Of a DNA stretch of 64,000 nt, positions 1-7,970 are shown piece after piece. Within the stretch, counting starts at the first letter, position 1. The number at the start of each line of letters is the position of its first letter. The position numbers and the translations under genes are program-made. The DNA is from Bacteroidales bacterium. Its GTDB lineage: Bacteria > Bacteroidota > Bacteroidia > Bacteroidales > WCHB1-69. The DNA lies in contig JAFXTE010000012.1 of assembly GCA_017525245.1 (NCBI GenBank), positions 1 through 64,000 of the forward strand, written 5' to 3'. The notes below the pieces were generated by a model. It was not told the origin of the DNA. It saw only the letters and a list, made by a program, of their open reading frames with translations, and ran no database searches.

Positions 1-450
1 ATTTGGGCGAGCCGGCGCGGTTTAGGGGGCGACGCTTCTAAGCGTCGCAGACACACGTTAAAGAGGCCCATGTCAAGAAACGCCAGTTCCTGAAACCGCG
101 CCGTCGGGCTATCCGTTCCAATGTTTTTTTGCCTGTCGGAGGCCTTCGACAGGTTCAAGCAGCGTCGTCATCCAGTGGTTGAGCTTGTCAATACCACCAT
201 CTGGCAAAAAAAACATTCCCACTTCTATCCCTCTCGCGACACCCGTCCCAACCAATTGCCACTTTCGCGGCGAAGGAACCGATCCCCTCGCCCCACCATC
301 TTTTCGCGCCGCGAATTCCCGCACACGGAATTTCCCCGGCGGTTCGCGGATGTTTCCCCTCCGGCTACAGACAGGCAACCGCTAACGCGGTTGTGTGCCA
401 CTCCGCAAAAGTGAATCAATATCAACAAAAATCGGGAAAATATTAACAAT
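1..450. other. Gene-free leader left of the insertion sequence, duplicated at 1902-2287
   Basis: I see no credible gene here. The stretch shares ordered blocks with 1902-2287: a GC-rich 18-mer (3-20 versus 1902-1919), a block containing CCGCGCCGTCGGGCT (94-124 versus 1992-2022), a block around the word CGCGGCGAA (about 262-330 versus 2150-2215), and a block containing GGCTACAGACA followed by a CAACCGC-TAAC-GCGGTTG hairpin (363-393 versus 2257-2287). The segments between blocks differ. The order and spacing are conserved, so this is a repeated leader rather than chance similarity. Its function is unknown. Confidence 0.6.
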
Positions 451-1688
451 CAGGTGTTTAATTATTTTTGTATTGATATTTTTATTACTTTTGCATCACT
501 GTTCATTTATTAAATACCAATATGGAAAGCAACCTTTGGAACCATTTCAAGAACCTTGATGATCCGCGCAGGGTCACCCACGTCCTTCACCCCGTCCGTA
601 ACATCATCTACATCACCTTCGCCGCCATCCTGTGCGGGTTGAGGGGGTGGGAGGACATCGCGGACTTCGGCAACGAGCGAATCGAGTTCTTCGAGAAACG
701 GCTGGACCTGTCCAACGGCATCCCCTCGCACGACACTTTTGACCGATTTTTCCAACTCGTTGACAAGGAGTCCTTTAACCGCTGCTTCATGAGCTGGGTG
801 TCCTCCGTGGCAAAAGAGGTGGAGGGGGAGACTGTCAGCATTGACGGCAAGACCATCCGCTGCGCAAGCAAGATGTCGGACGACGCACTCCCTATCCACA
901 TCCTCAGTGCCTGGGCCGACGAGAACAAGATGGTGATCGCCCAGCTCCAACTTGACTGGCAGGAAGGCAAGGACAAGCAGGAGAACGAGATTGTCGCCGT
1001 CCCGAAGTTTCTTGACATGCTGGATATTGCGGGCAATGTGGTCACCGCAGACGCCATCAGCACCCAAACGGCCATCGCGGAGAAAATCGTGGACAAAGAG
1101 GCGGACTACGTGTTGAGCGTGAAAGACAACCAGCCGACCCTTCACAGCGACATCAAACGATACTTCGACCGCCATCCCGACCTTCCTTTCCACGAGGTTG
1201 TAGACTTCGGCCACGGAAGGGTGGAGACGCGCCGCTGCACCCTCTCCACGGATCTCTCCTACCTGATAGAACCTGGCAGGTGGAAGGGGCTCGCGGCCAT
1301 CGCGAAGATACACTCCAAGCGTGAGAACAAGCGCACCGGGGTGGCGACCGAGGAGGACAGGTACTTCATCACCACGCTCACGGACACCAAGAGGGTGATG
1401 AATGCCGTTCGCAGCCACTGGGGCGTTGAGAGCATGCACTGGATGCTGGACATGGACTTCGGGGAAGACCGCAGCGCCAAGCGAGCACTCAACGCAGCTG
1501 CCAACTTCAATGTCGCCTGCAAAATCGCACTCAACCTGCTCGCCAACGACGGCTTCGACCATGGTAAGAAGAAACTGTCCATAAAGCGCAAAATGCTCAA
1601 GGCCATGCTCAACCAGAAATATCTGGAGCACCTGCTGTCAAGGCTGTAAGCCTACGTTTAAGCACAACATTCTCTTATCAAACACCTG
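451..1688 (+). mobile_element. ISAs1-family insertion sequence
   Basis: A single transposase gene is bracketed by short terminal inverted repeats: CAGGTGTTT at 451-459 and its reverse complement AAACACCTG at 1680-1688. The resulting 1238-bp length suits the ISAs1 family. The repeats are perfect for only nine bases, and the flanking bases (ttaacaat left, taaccact right) are not an exact target duplication, so the ends are provisional. The element sits just downstream of a leader copy that recurs on its other side. Confidence 0.65.
522..1649 (+). CDS. ISAs1-family DDE transposase
   Basis: Catalyses cut-and-paste movement of the surrounding element. The 375-residue product has the usual family length. 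The N-terminal ~95 residues match the ISAs1-associated region (HPVRNIIY, GWEDIADFG, IPSHDTFDRFF). The DDE core shows IDGKTIR with D108, TADAIS with D177, and the HWGVESMHW segment with E303, so all three acidic catalytic residues are in place and the frame is intact. The ATG at 522 follows an AT-rich leader that lies inside the inverted repeats. No passenger gene is present. The enzyme looks active by sequence, although no clean target duplication is visible. Confidence 0.93.
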   Translation: MESNLWNHFKNLDDPRRVTHVLHPVRNIIYITFAAILCGLRGWEDIADFGNERIEFFEKRLDLSNGIPSHDTFDRFFQLVDKESFNRCFMSWVSSVAKEVEGETVSIDGKTIRCASKMSDDALPIHILSAWADENKMVIAQLQLDWQEGKDKQENEIVAVPKFLDMLDIAGNVVTADAISTQTAIAEKIVDKEADYVLSVKDNQPTLHSDIKRYFDRHPDLPFHEVVDFGHGRVETRRCTLSTDLSYLIEPGRWKGLAAIAKIHSKRENKRTGVATEEDRYFITTLTDTKRVMNAVRSHWGVESMHWMLDMDFGEDRSAKRALNAAANFNVACKIALNLLANDGFDHGKKKLSIKRKMLKAMLNQKYLEHLLSRL

Positions 1689-1834
1689 TAACCACTTGAT
1701 AATCAAAAAGTGCTGCTTCGGCGTGCCTTTTTCTCCGAAAAAAAGGCCGCTTGACACGGCAAAAGGAGAAAAAATCGTCTGACGACTTTACGCAACATAC
1801 TTCAACGCCCCTTACGGTCTGAATCTTGGGAAGT

Positions 1835-1891
1835 TGATGCGTAAGCCCTGGGAACCCGACACAAGAACCATTTTTCATGGCTTACGCATCA
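1835..1891. repeat. 13-bp inverted repeat
   Basis: TGATGCGTAAGCC at 1835-1847 is exactly reverse-complemented at 1879-1891, with a 31-bp spacer. It could be the end of a decayed mobile element or an RNA hairpin. No T-run follows directly in the plus direction that would make a standard terminator convincing. Confidence 0.5.
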
Positions 1892-1901
1892 TTTTTTTAT
1901 T

Positions 1902-2287
1902 TTGGGCGAGCCGGCGCGGCAACCACCATTTCCCATTACCGTCCCGAACTCCCTGCCAATAACCAACAACCCATAACCCATAACCATTAAAAGCCGCGCC
2001 GTCGGGCTTTCCGCTCCAATGTCCGGCAGCACCTGCCACGGCACTTGTCGGTCTCTCCACCATCACCCCCCTTTAGGGGGGCAGGGGGGGGGGGCAAACC
2101 GCCGTCCATTTCCGCTTCAATCCCTCTCGCACGCCCGTCCGAACCATCCCCCCCATTTCGCGGCGAACCACCCGCTCCCCTCGCCTGATCCATTCCCCCG
2201 CGCCGCGAACCCCGCACCCGAACCATCACCCGCTAATGGGATTCGTACACATATCTGGCTACAGACATGCAACCGCTAACGCGGTTG
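1902..2287. repeat. Second copy of the ~400-bp GC-rich leader
   Basis: Carries the same ordered blocks as 3-393, with diverged intervening sequence. It lies directly upstream of the Rpn-type nuclease gene, as the first copy lies directly upstream of the insertion sequence. The final block contains a perfect 7-bp stem, CAACCGC-TAAC-GCGGTTG. Confidence 0.6.
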
Positions 2288-2549
2288 ACAGCATCCATTC
2301 CGTTTGGCCTCCCACCACCACCGGAAACGACACGCCTTGCCGACAACCACTGCATCAACGAAAAAGAGATGCACCGGCCGGCCAAATGGAACCCCCGACC
2401 CGCAAGAGCTGGAAATAACGAATTTAGGTAGTTTTTGCCAAAACAATGCAAAATATTCATTTTATTTTTGCAATTATTTGTTAATTATTTTTCAATAAAA
2501 TCCAACAACTTATTGATTAACAATACAAAATAAAAATTTTCAAAACCTC

Positions 2550-2580
2550 TTGACAAAGGGACTTTCTTGTTGTATCTTTG
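2550..2580 (+). promoter_or_regulatory. Promoter of first Rpn gene
   Basis: A TTGAC box at 2550-2554 and TATCTTTG at 2573-2580 match the Bacteroidota -33/-7 consensus. The same boxes with identical 23-bp spacing precede the second Rpn gene (12502-12532). Their position rules out the TTG at 2578 as a start codon. Confidence 0.8.
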
Positions 2581-2601
2581 CAGCAGAAAAACTATTCAAA
2601 C

Positions 2602-3495
2602 ATGATGACATATTGCAAATATTACAGCCCAGTGACCGATGTCACCTTCCGGAAGGTCTTCGGGGAGCACCCCGAACTGACTGCCAGCCTGCTCAACGCC
2701 TTCCTCCCTTTGGAGGAGGGCCGCACCATCACCGAACTGCGCTACCTCCCGCCAGAACTGATGCCCGAGACCCCCGCGCGCAAACACAGCATTGTCGATG
2801 TGCACTGCACCGACTCTGCTGGCGCTACGTTCCTCGTCGAGATGCAACTCAACTATGACTCGGATTTCTTCCAGCGCGTCTTTTTCAACGCCTCCAAGGC
2901 ATACGTCAGGCAGCTCAAGGCCGGGGAGCAGTTCAAGCTGCTGCAACCCGTCTATTCCCTCAACTTCGTCAGTGGCGACCTCCACAAAGGACTCAACGAA
3001 TGGTATCATCCTTATCAATTTGTCCACATCTACCACAGCGACCGTGTTTTCGACGGACTCAAGATTGTCTTCGCCGAAATGGACAAGTACAAGAGACTAT
3101 CCGACAAGGGCGACACCAAGAAGGACTTGTGGATGCGCTATTTCACGGAGATGACCGAAGAGACAAGGCAGCCCGCGCCCGAGCTGCTCGCCGACCCTGA
3201 CATTGCCAAGGCCATTGAGCTGTTAGAGATCATCAACTACAACGAGGCGGAGGAGTACCTCTATGACAAATACTGGGATGCCGTCAGCATTGAGGCCACT
3301 TGGAAGGGCATCGGCCACCGTGAAGGGGAAAAGGAAGGGCTGGAGAAAGGATTGCAGCAGGGTTTGCAACAAGGACGCGAAGATGAGAAACGCCAGCTCG
3401 CCCTCAACATGCTCGCCAAAGGTTTCGCCCCAAACCTCGTGGCGGAAATCACCGGACTGACTACCGAAGATGTGCTATCCCTTGTCGCGCACTGA
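2602..3495 (+). CDS. Rpn/PD-(D/E)XK nuclease family protein (PDDEXK_2)
   Basis: A 297-residue Rpn-type protein, a family of DNA nucleases that promote RecA-independent recombination and are often annotated as putative transposases. The N-terminal motif TDVTFRKVFG and the core IVDVHC...FLVEMQ supply D66, E80 and Q82, the D...ExQ variant common in this family. The tail contains a charged low-complexity stretch (EGEKEGLEKGLQQGLQQG) and a helical end (LALNMLAKGFAPNLVAEITG). I chose the ATG at 2602 because the longer TTG start lies inside the promoter. The last ~35 codons are nearly identical at DNA level to the Rpn gene at 12656, while the middles differ strongly, suggesting a modular history. 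Confidence 0.88.
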   Translation: MMTYCKYYSPVTDVTFRKVFGEHPELTASLLNAFLPLEEGRTITELRYLPPELMPETPARKHSIVDVHCTDSAGATFLVEMQLNYDSDFFQRVFFNASKAYVRQLKAGEQFKLLQPVYSLNFVSGDLHKGLNEWYHPYQFVHIYHSDRVFDGLKIVFAEMDKYKRLSDKGDTKKDLWMRYFTEMTEETRQPAPELLADPDIAKAIELLEIINYNEAEEYLYDKYWDAVSIEATWKGIGHREGEKEGLEKGLQQGLQQGREDEKRQLALNMLAKGFAPNLVAEITGLTTEDVLSLVAH

Positions 3496-3527
3496 TGGAC
3501 AGAAGAGCACGGCAAATCAAAAAAAAC

Positions 3528-4361
3528 TCAATTCCTGATCCGCCACCCCTCCCAATCAATCTCCGACTCAATCCTGCTCTCCACATCGTCGGGCAACAGC
3601 GGGAAAAAGTCGATACCCGTGAGGTTCTCAACGTAATCCACTGTACGACAATAGTGATTAAGATTGTGATGGATCGGATTGTTGGCACAAACGAATCCGA
3701 CGGCTTTCCATTCGCCGCGCATGTCGCACAAAACGACCTTGTAGAAGGAGTCAGGGACGGCGATACAGTTCTCCCCAATCGTCTCGGGATGCTTCGAGAC
3801 TATCGGACCGCACGCCACATAGACTTTGCAGAAGAAGTTGGCCCAGCCTCGCACGCGGTTCTCCAGATAGTTCCAGTCGCCCTCGTTGAAGGTGTGGTTC
3901 TGCGGACAGATGTTGCTCAGGTAGAAGCACTCGCGCATGGCGGTCTCATCCCATTTCATGTCGCCGGCCGGCACCAGATGGCCACGGTCGTAGGTCGTGT
4001 TCTTGTAGTCCCACCACTGCGCGGTCGCGCCCTTCACCTGCGGGTCGGGCACGAACTTGGTGTAGCGCTCCACAGGGCCTTTGGTCTGCTCGCTCGTCAG
4101 CGAATAGGCCACCCAGTTCGCCAGCCGCCACTCCTCGTTGTAATCCACCGTGTAGGCCTTGTGCGCTATCTGCTGCGAATGCTCCCGCGAGCGGGTAAAT
4201 GTCGGGATCTCGAGCGCGCCATCCGGCACCACGGCTGTTGTTTTCTCCGCACGGGCAAACTCCGCCTGCGCTCCGGATTTCCCTTTCGTGGCGAAACCCA
4301 CCGCCACCACCGCAACGGCCAACACCGCCGCCGTAATAATCGTTATCGTTTTCTTATTCAT
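3528..4361 (-). CDS. DNA/RNA non-specific endonuclease, NUC1 family
   Basis: Sugar-non-specific nuclease of the beta-beta-alpha-metal class. The 277-residue product starts with a hydrophobic segment (residues 5-24) that is a membrane anchor or signal peptide, so it probably acts outside the cytoplasm. The DRGH motif at 125-128 provides the catalytic histidine, followed by SNICPQ and the metal-site region FNEGDWNYLE (N159, E167). Family length is normal and nothing is missing. It is convergent with the Rpn gene upstream in the window. The role could be nutrient scavenging or degrading extracellular DNA; the sequence does not distinguish these. Confidence 0.9.
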   Translation of the reverse strand: MNKKTITIITAAVLAVAVVAVGFATKGKSGAQAEFARAEKTTAVVPDGALEIPTFTRSREHSQQIAHKAYTVDYNEEWRLANWVAYSLTSEQTKGPVERYTKFVPDPQVKGATAQWWDYKNTTYDRGHLVPAGDMKWDETAMRECFYLSNICPQNHTFNEGDWNYLENRVRGWANFFCKVYVACGPIVSKHPETIGENCIAVPDSFYKVVLCDMRGEWKAVGFVCANNPIHHNLNHYCRTVDYVENLTGIDFFPLLPDDVESRIESEIDWEGWRIRN

Positions 4362-4523
4362 CGTTTTTCATCGTTTTTCATCGTCCATTTCATCATCCGT
4401 ACCCCTACCGAGCTCTTGCCCCTACCGGGGCTGCTCAAGGAATATATTTTTTATATTACTACCCCGGCCTACGGCCACCCCTTCTACAACAGAAGGGGAA
4501 TTGGGGTCGCCCGTCACTAACTG

Positions 4524-4964
4524 CTAACTACTAACTGCTTCCAGAGCCTCCTCCATCCCAAACCCTTTCGACAGCAAGTGCCGCACCAGTTTGGGGCTGT
4601 TGGCCGGTTCGTCGGGATGCGAGCGGCGCCATTTGGCGATGGCATCTCGCAGTTTCCCTTGATAATCATCCGCAGGGATTTGCGCACAGGCATGGTCAAT
4701 GAGTTCCGCAGGGATACGCTTCGTCCGCAACGCCGCCACAATCTTCTGCACGCCCCACCCTACTCTCACTTTGCCTCTCACAAACACTTCCACAAAACGC
4801 TCTTCGTCCAGAAAATTGTTCTCGCGCAACGATTTTATCACAGCGTCTTCTTGACTTTCCGACAAATGAAATGACGTGAGCTTTTTCCTCACGTCATTTT
4901 CACACCGTTCCTGATAGGCGCAGAAACGTTCGATTTTAGTCATTATTTCAGATGGAATCTCCAT
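4524..4964 (-). CDS. RecX family regulatory protein
   Basis: A small helical protein of 146 residues that in characterised bacteria binds RecA filaments and modulates recombination. The recognisable pattern is the three-helix repeat architecture: CENDVRKKL, ENNFLDEERFVEVFVRGKVRVGWG, and a C-terminal SPKLVRHLLSKGFGMEEALEAV. It lies 2 bp downstream of the rng stop, so the two are probably cotranscribed from rng. recA is not in this window. The downstream spacer (4400-4520) is repeat-like. Confidence 0.88.
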   Translation of the reverse strand: MEIPSEIMTKIERFCAYQERCENDVRKKLTSFHLSESQEDAVIKSLRENNFLDEERFVEVFVRGKVRVGWGVQKIVAALRTKRIPAELIDHACAQIPADDYQGKLRDAIAKWRRSHPDEPANSPKLVRHLLSKGFGMEEALEAVSS

Positions 4965-4966
4965 CG

Positions 4967-6553
4967 TTACTCTCTTGCGGGTTCGTTCCAGAGGATGATG
5001 TCCTCGTTATGATTGTTCATATAATGCACCTCTGTAAGGCGGCTGCTCTGATTAGGAACGATTCTGATGTTCTTCTTATACTGGAAACACCATTTCATCC
5101 GGATAGACGGGAACCCTTTGGTAAGATAAGCATACACAAACGGATGGGTGACGATGGTGATTTTGGGTTCGTGTTGCTTGTCAAAGAGGAAGTCGAGAGC
5201 ATTTGCAATCTCGTCTTCAATAACAATCGGCGGCTTAATCTTGCCTGTGCCTTTACAGGTGGGACAAACCTCCGTATTCTCGATGATGGTAGCCTGCCGC
5301 ACACGTTGCCGGGTAATCTGAATCAGTCCGAACTTGTTGAGAGGCAGTATGGTATGTTTGGCTTTGTCGTTGCGCATAAACTCGGCCATCGCCTTGTTGA
5401 GCGTATTCTTGTTGGCGGGGTCATGCAAATCCACAAAGTCGATGGTGATGATGCCGCCCATATCCCGAAGACGAAGCTGACGGGCGATTTCCTGAGCCGC
5501 TATCATATTGGTATTCAACGCATTCTGTTCAGGCGTTTGGGAAGATTTCACGCGGTTTCCGCTGTTGACGTCAATCACGTGCATGGCTTCGGTGTGCTCG
5601 ATAATCAGATACACTCCGTTTTTCACGGTCACCACCTTGCCGAAAGAGCCCTTGATCTGCTTGGCTACATTGAAGTAGTCGAAGATGGGGCGTTTCTCGT
5701 TATAGAGATTGACAATGGCCTCCTGCTCGGGCGCGTGCACGTGCAGGTAGTTCTTCACTTCCGTGAACATTTCGGGCGTATCGACATAGATGGCGTGGAA
5801 CGAGTCGTTGAGGAAGTCGCGAAGCAGGGAAGCCACGCGGTTTTCCTCTTGGGCGAGGCGCAACGGGGCCTTGGAGGCGAAGAGGTTCTCCACCGTGGTG
5901 TCCCAACGGTAACGGAGCATGTCGAGGTCGGCGGACAACTCCTCCACCGACTTGTTTTCCGCCACGGTGCGGATGATGATGCCAAAATTGCGCGGACGGA
6001 TGCTCTGTACAGCGGTACGGAGACGTTTGCGTTCTTCGCTGCTCTTAATCTTTTGTGAGACAGATACTTTGTCGCCGAACGGCACCAGCACCAAATAGCG
6101 GCCGGCAAAGGAAATTTCCGTGGTGATGCGCGGTCCTTTGGTTGAGATGGGCTCTTTAGCCACCTGCACCATGATCTGCTGTCCAGATGTGAGCACATCG
6201 CTGATTTTCCCGTTCTTAGGGATTTCCTCCAGGTACTGCACCCGGCTGATACTGCGTTTCCCTGTCGTTATAGCTTGACTGACAAACGCATTGATAGTGC
6301 GGCCATGCAGGCCGAGGTCGAGATAATGCAAAAAAGCCTCCCTTTCACTCCCCACATCCACAAAAGCCGCATTCAAACCGGGCATGATTTTCTTCACCCT
6401 TCCCAAATAGATATCTCCGACAGAAAACTGCGCCGAGGACTTCTCGGTATGAATTTCCATCAGCTTCTTGTCTTCCAACAAAGCCACCTGGACTTCATTG
6501 GTGTGCGAAGTGATGACGATTTCTTTTGTGATTTCTGCTTGATTATTCTCCAT
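4967..6553 (-). CDS. Ribonuclease E/G family endoribonuclease (RNase G type)
   Basis: Single-strand endoribonuclease for rRNA maturation and mRNA decay. The 528-residue length is that of RNase G, without the long RNase E scaffold tail. An S1-like RNA-binding region lies around residues 40-125 (SVGDIYLGRVKKIMPGLNAAFVDVG). Catalytic metal ligands correspond to D328 in HVIDVNSG and D372 in IDFVD, and the zinc-link CPTC is at 430-433 followed by KGTGK. The start at 6553 follows a T-rich leader after a hairpin that likely terminates the upstream hup/small-protein transcript. recX follows with a 2-bp gap. Confidence 0.95.
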   Translation of the reverse strand: MENNQAEITKEIVITSHTNEVQVALLEDKKLMEIHTEKSSAQFSVGDIYLGRVKKIMPGLNAAFVDVGSEREAFLHYLDLGLHGRTINAFVSQAITTGKRSISRVQYLEEIPKNGKISDVLTSGQQIMVQVAKEPISTKGPRITTEISFAGRYLVLVPFGDKVSVSQKIKSSEERKRLRTAVQSIRPRNFGIIIRTVAENKSVEELSADLDMLRYRWDTTVENLFASKAPLRLAQEENRVASLLRDFLNDSFHAIYVDTPEMFTEVKNYLHVHAPEQEAIVNLYNEKRPIFDYFNVAKQIKGSFGKVVTVKNGVYLIIEHTEAMHVIDVNSGNRVKSSQTPEQNALNTNMIAAQEIARQLRLRDMGGIITIDFVDLHDPANKNTLNKAMAEFMRNDKAKHTILPLNKFGLIQITRQRVRQATIIENTEVCPTCKGTGKIKPPIVIEDEIANALDFLFDKQHEPKITIVTHPFVYAYLTKGFPSIRMKWCFQYKKNIRIVPNQSSRLTEVHYMNNHNEDIILWNEPARE

Positions 6554-6567
6554 ATATTATAAAGAAA

Positions 6568-6603
6568 GAAAACTAAATGACTCGTTAAAATCATTTAGTT
6601 TTC
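6568..6603 (-). terminator. Hairpin between the HU region and rng
   Basis: A 13-bp perfect stem (6568-6580 with 6591-6603; core AAAACTAAATGA) around a 10-nt loop. Read on the minus strand it is followed by a T-rich run (TTTTCTTTCTTT), as expected for an intrinsic terminator of the upstream small-protein transcript. It ends ~15 bp before the rng start, so it could also act as a 5' element of rng. Confidence 0.55.
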
Positions 6604-6624
6604 ATTTTTACAACGCGGAAAGAA

Positions 6625-6714
6625 CTATCTTGATTTATGTCTGTTCTTTCTCAATCTTTTTTTGCGTTTGTGCGTATTCATTTTCGCACGTTTACGTTTT
6701 TTTCCGCTAGGCAT
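6625..6714 (-). CDS. Very small basic protein, AURKAIP1/COX24 (mS38)-like
   Basis: A 29-residue ORF reading MPSGKKRKRAKMNTHKR... and ending in KNRHKSR. This lysine/arginine-rich pattern is a small protein conserved in Bacteroidota and usually annotated as AURKAIP1/COX24 domain-containing, related to mitochondrial ribosomal protein mS38. A role as a small-subunit ribosomal component is inference from that relationship. It lies 23 bp downstream of the HU gene on the same strand and before the hairpin at 6568, so it probably shares the HU transcript. Its size makes it easy to miss in automated gene calls. Confidence 0.8.
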   Translation of the reverse strand: MPSGKKRKRAKMNTHKRKKRLRKNRHKSR

Positions 6715-6737
6715 AATAAATTGAATTGGATTTATGA

Positions 6738-7022
6738 TTATTTCGTGTTTTTCTTAACAGCTTCGACGAAATCCTTGCAAGGTTTGAAAGCGGGGATGTT
6801 GTGGGCCTTGATGGTGATCGTCTCATTCTTGGAAATATTGCGAGCAGTCTTCTCAGCTCTGTGTTTTACGATGAAACTACCGAAACTTCTCAGATAAACG
6901 TTCTCACCGTTCACCATATTTTTCTTCACTGAATCCATGAAAGCTTCAACGATAGTTTGAACGCTATTCTTCTCATAACCAGTACGATTGGAAATTTCAT
7001 TAACGATTTCTGCTTTAGTCAT
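6738..7022 (-). CDS. HU family DNA-binding protein
   Basis: A 94-residue nucleoid protein that bends DNA as a dimer. The sequence follows the HU/IHF pattern: N-terminal helices (MTKAEIVNEISNRTGYEKNSV), then LRSFGSFIVKHRAEKTARN and the arm region ending in IPAFKPCKDFVEAVKK. Length and motifs are normal. It has its own promoter (TATTTTTG on the minus strand at 7067-7074) and is followed by the 29-residue basic protein. Confidence 0.95.
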   Translation of the reverse strand: MTKAEIVNEISNRTGYEKNSVQTIVEAFMDSVKKNMVNGENVYLRSFGSFIVKHRAEKTARNISKNETITIKAHNIPAFKPCKDFVEAVKKNTK

Positions 7023-7066
7023 AATCTTAATTTGTTTAAAGTTTGATACTTAATTTTTTCGGGCTG

Positions 7067-7074
7067 CAAAAATA
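7067..7074 (-). promoter_or_regulatory. -7 box of the HU gene
   Basis: TATTTTTG on the minus strand, 45 bp upstream of the HU start, matching TAnnTTTG. The leader that follows is A/T-rich without a Shine-Dalgarno sequence, which is normal for Bacteroidota. Confidence 0.65.
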
Positions 7075-7099
7075 CAATAATTTCTTTATAATCCAACAC

Positions 7100-7966
7100 T
7101 TATACAAAAAATTCTTGAATTTTTTCAAAAACCTTGTTGGCAAGCCTGCTTGTGCCTACCCTGAAGAGTTCCGGCACAGCCCACTCCTTGCCCATATTGT
7201 GCTTCCAAATATGCAAATAGGTGTATGCCTGTGCCAATTCTGACACGCCGCCGGCGACTTTGATGCCCACTTTCTGCCCTGTGGCCAGATAATGCTGCCT
7301 GATAGCGAACATCATCACCCAAAAGGCTTCAGGCGTGGCATTCACGGCAATCTTTCCTGTGGAAGTCTTCAGGAAATCCGCGCCAGCATAGATGGCCAAC
7401 TGCGAGGCGCGGAAAATGTTCTGAGGCGTCTGCAGTTCGCCCGTCTCCAGAATCACCTTCAACTTCTGCCTCGGACAAGCCTTGCGAATGGCACGGATTT
7501 CGTCATAAACCCGCTGGTAATCACCCTCTAAGAAAGCGCCCCTCGAAATCACCATGTCGATCTCGTCAGCGCCTTGGGCGACAGCGTATTCCACCTCCGC
7601 CACCTTCAGGTTGATGGGAAGCTGTCCTGCCGGAAAACCGCCGGCGACAGACGCCACGTGGATGGGCGTACCCTGCAGCCAATCCTTCGCCAACGCCACA
7701 AACGGCGAATAGACGCACACGGACGCCGTGGAGGGAATCCCTTTCTCGTCATCTCGGAATCCCATAGCCGTGTCGCACAGCTTTCCGACCTTTTCATTCG
7801 TGTCCGACCCTTCCAATGTGGTCAAATCGATGCAACCCAGAATCGTTTTGCACATCTCCAACTCCTCCTCGGGAGTATATTTGAAGGTGGTATCGGCTTT
7901 CAGACGCTGCTTGAACTGCACGTCTGAGAAAGGAAATTTTTGGATTTTTATCTTATTGTCTGGCAT
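7100..7966 (-). CDS. deoC: Deoxyribose-phosphate aldolase
   Basis: Cleaves 2-deoxyribose-5-phosphate to glyceraldehyde-3-phosphate and acetaldehyde in deoxynucleoside catabolism. The 288-residue product belongs to the longer DeoC type. It shows EIDMV (D137), the Schiff-base lysine K200 in FLKTSTGK, and K236 in GIKVAGG. I prefer the ATG at 7966 over a TTG at 7990, which would overlap the preceding gene. With the ATG start there is a 4-bp gap to the PorV-like gene, so it is likely translated from the same message as the barrel and rRNA methyltransferase genes. Confidence 0.94.
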   Translation of the reverse strand: MPDNKIKIQKFPFSDVQFKQRLKADTTFKYTPEEELEMCKTILGCIDLTTLEGSDTNEKVGKLCDTAMGFRDDEKGIPSTASVCVYSPFVALAKDWLQGTPIHVASVAGGFPAGQLPINLKVAEVEYAVAQGADEIDMVISRGAFLEGDYQRVYDEIRAIRKACPRQKLKVILETGELQTPQNIFRASQLAIYAGADFLKTSTGKIAVNATPEAFWVMMFAIRQHYLATGQKVGIKVAGGVSELAQAYTYLHIWKHNMGKEWAVPELFRVGTSRLANKVFEKIQEFFV

Positions 7967-7970
7967 AATG

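Larger units (their letters stand above)
1689..2549. other. Gene-free spacer between the insertion sequence and the Rpn gene
   Basis: No convincing gene. It holds a 13-bp inverted repeat (1835-1891), the second copy of the GC-rich leader (1902-2287), a G/C-run segment (about 2067-2095), and at 2380-2415 a short stretch resembling 13799-13834 next to the second Rpn gene (shared words CCGGCCAAA and CGCAAGAGCT). The last ~130 bp are very AT-rich and lead into the promoter at 2550. Confidence 0.5.

Noticed and set aside
510-1631. 373-residue minus-strand ORF
   Set aside because: Antisense shadow of the ISAs1 transposase.
2578-2601. TTG start for the first Rpn gene
   Set aside because: It lies within the TATCTTTG promoter box; the ATG at 2602 follows.
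3495-4520. 341-residue plus-strand ORF
   Set aside because: Antisense to the NUC1 nuclease, which has all catalytic motifs.
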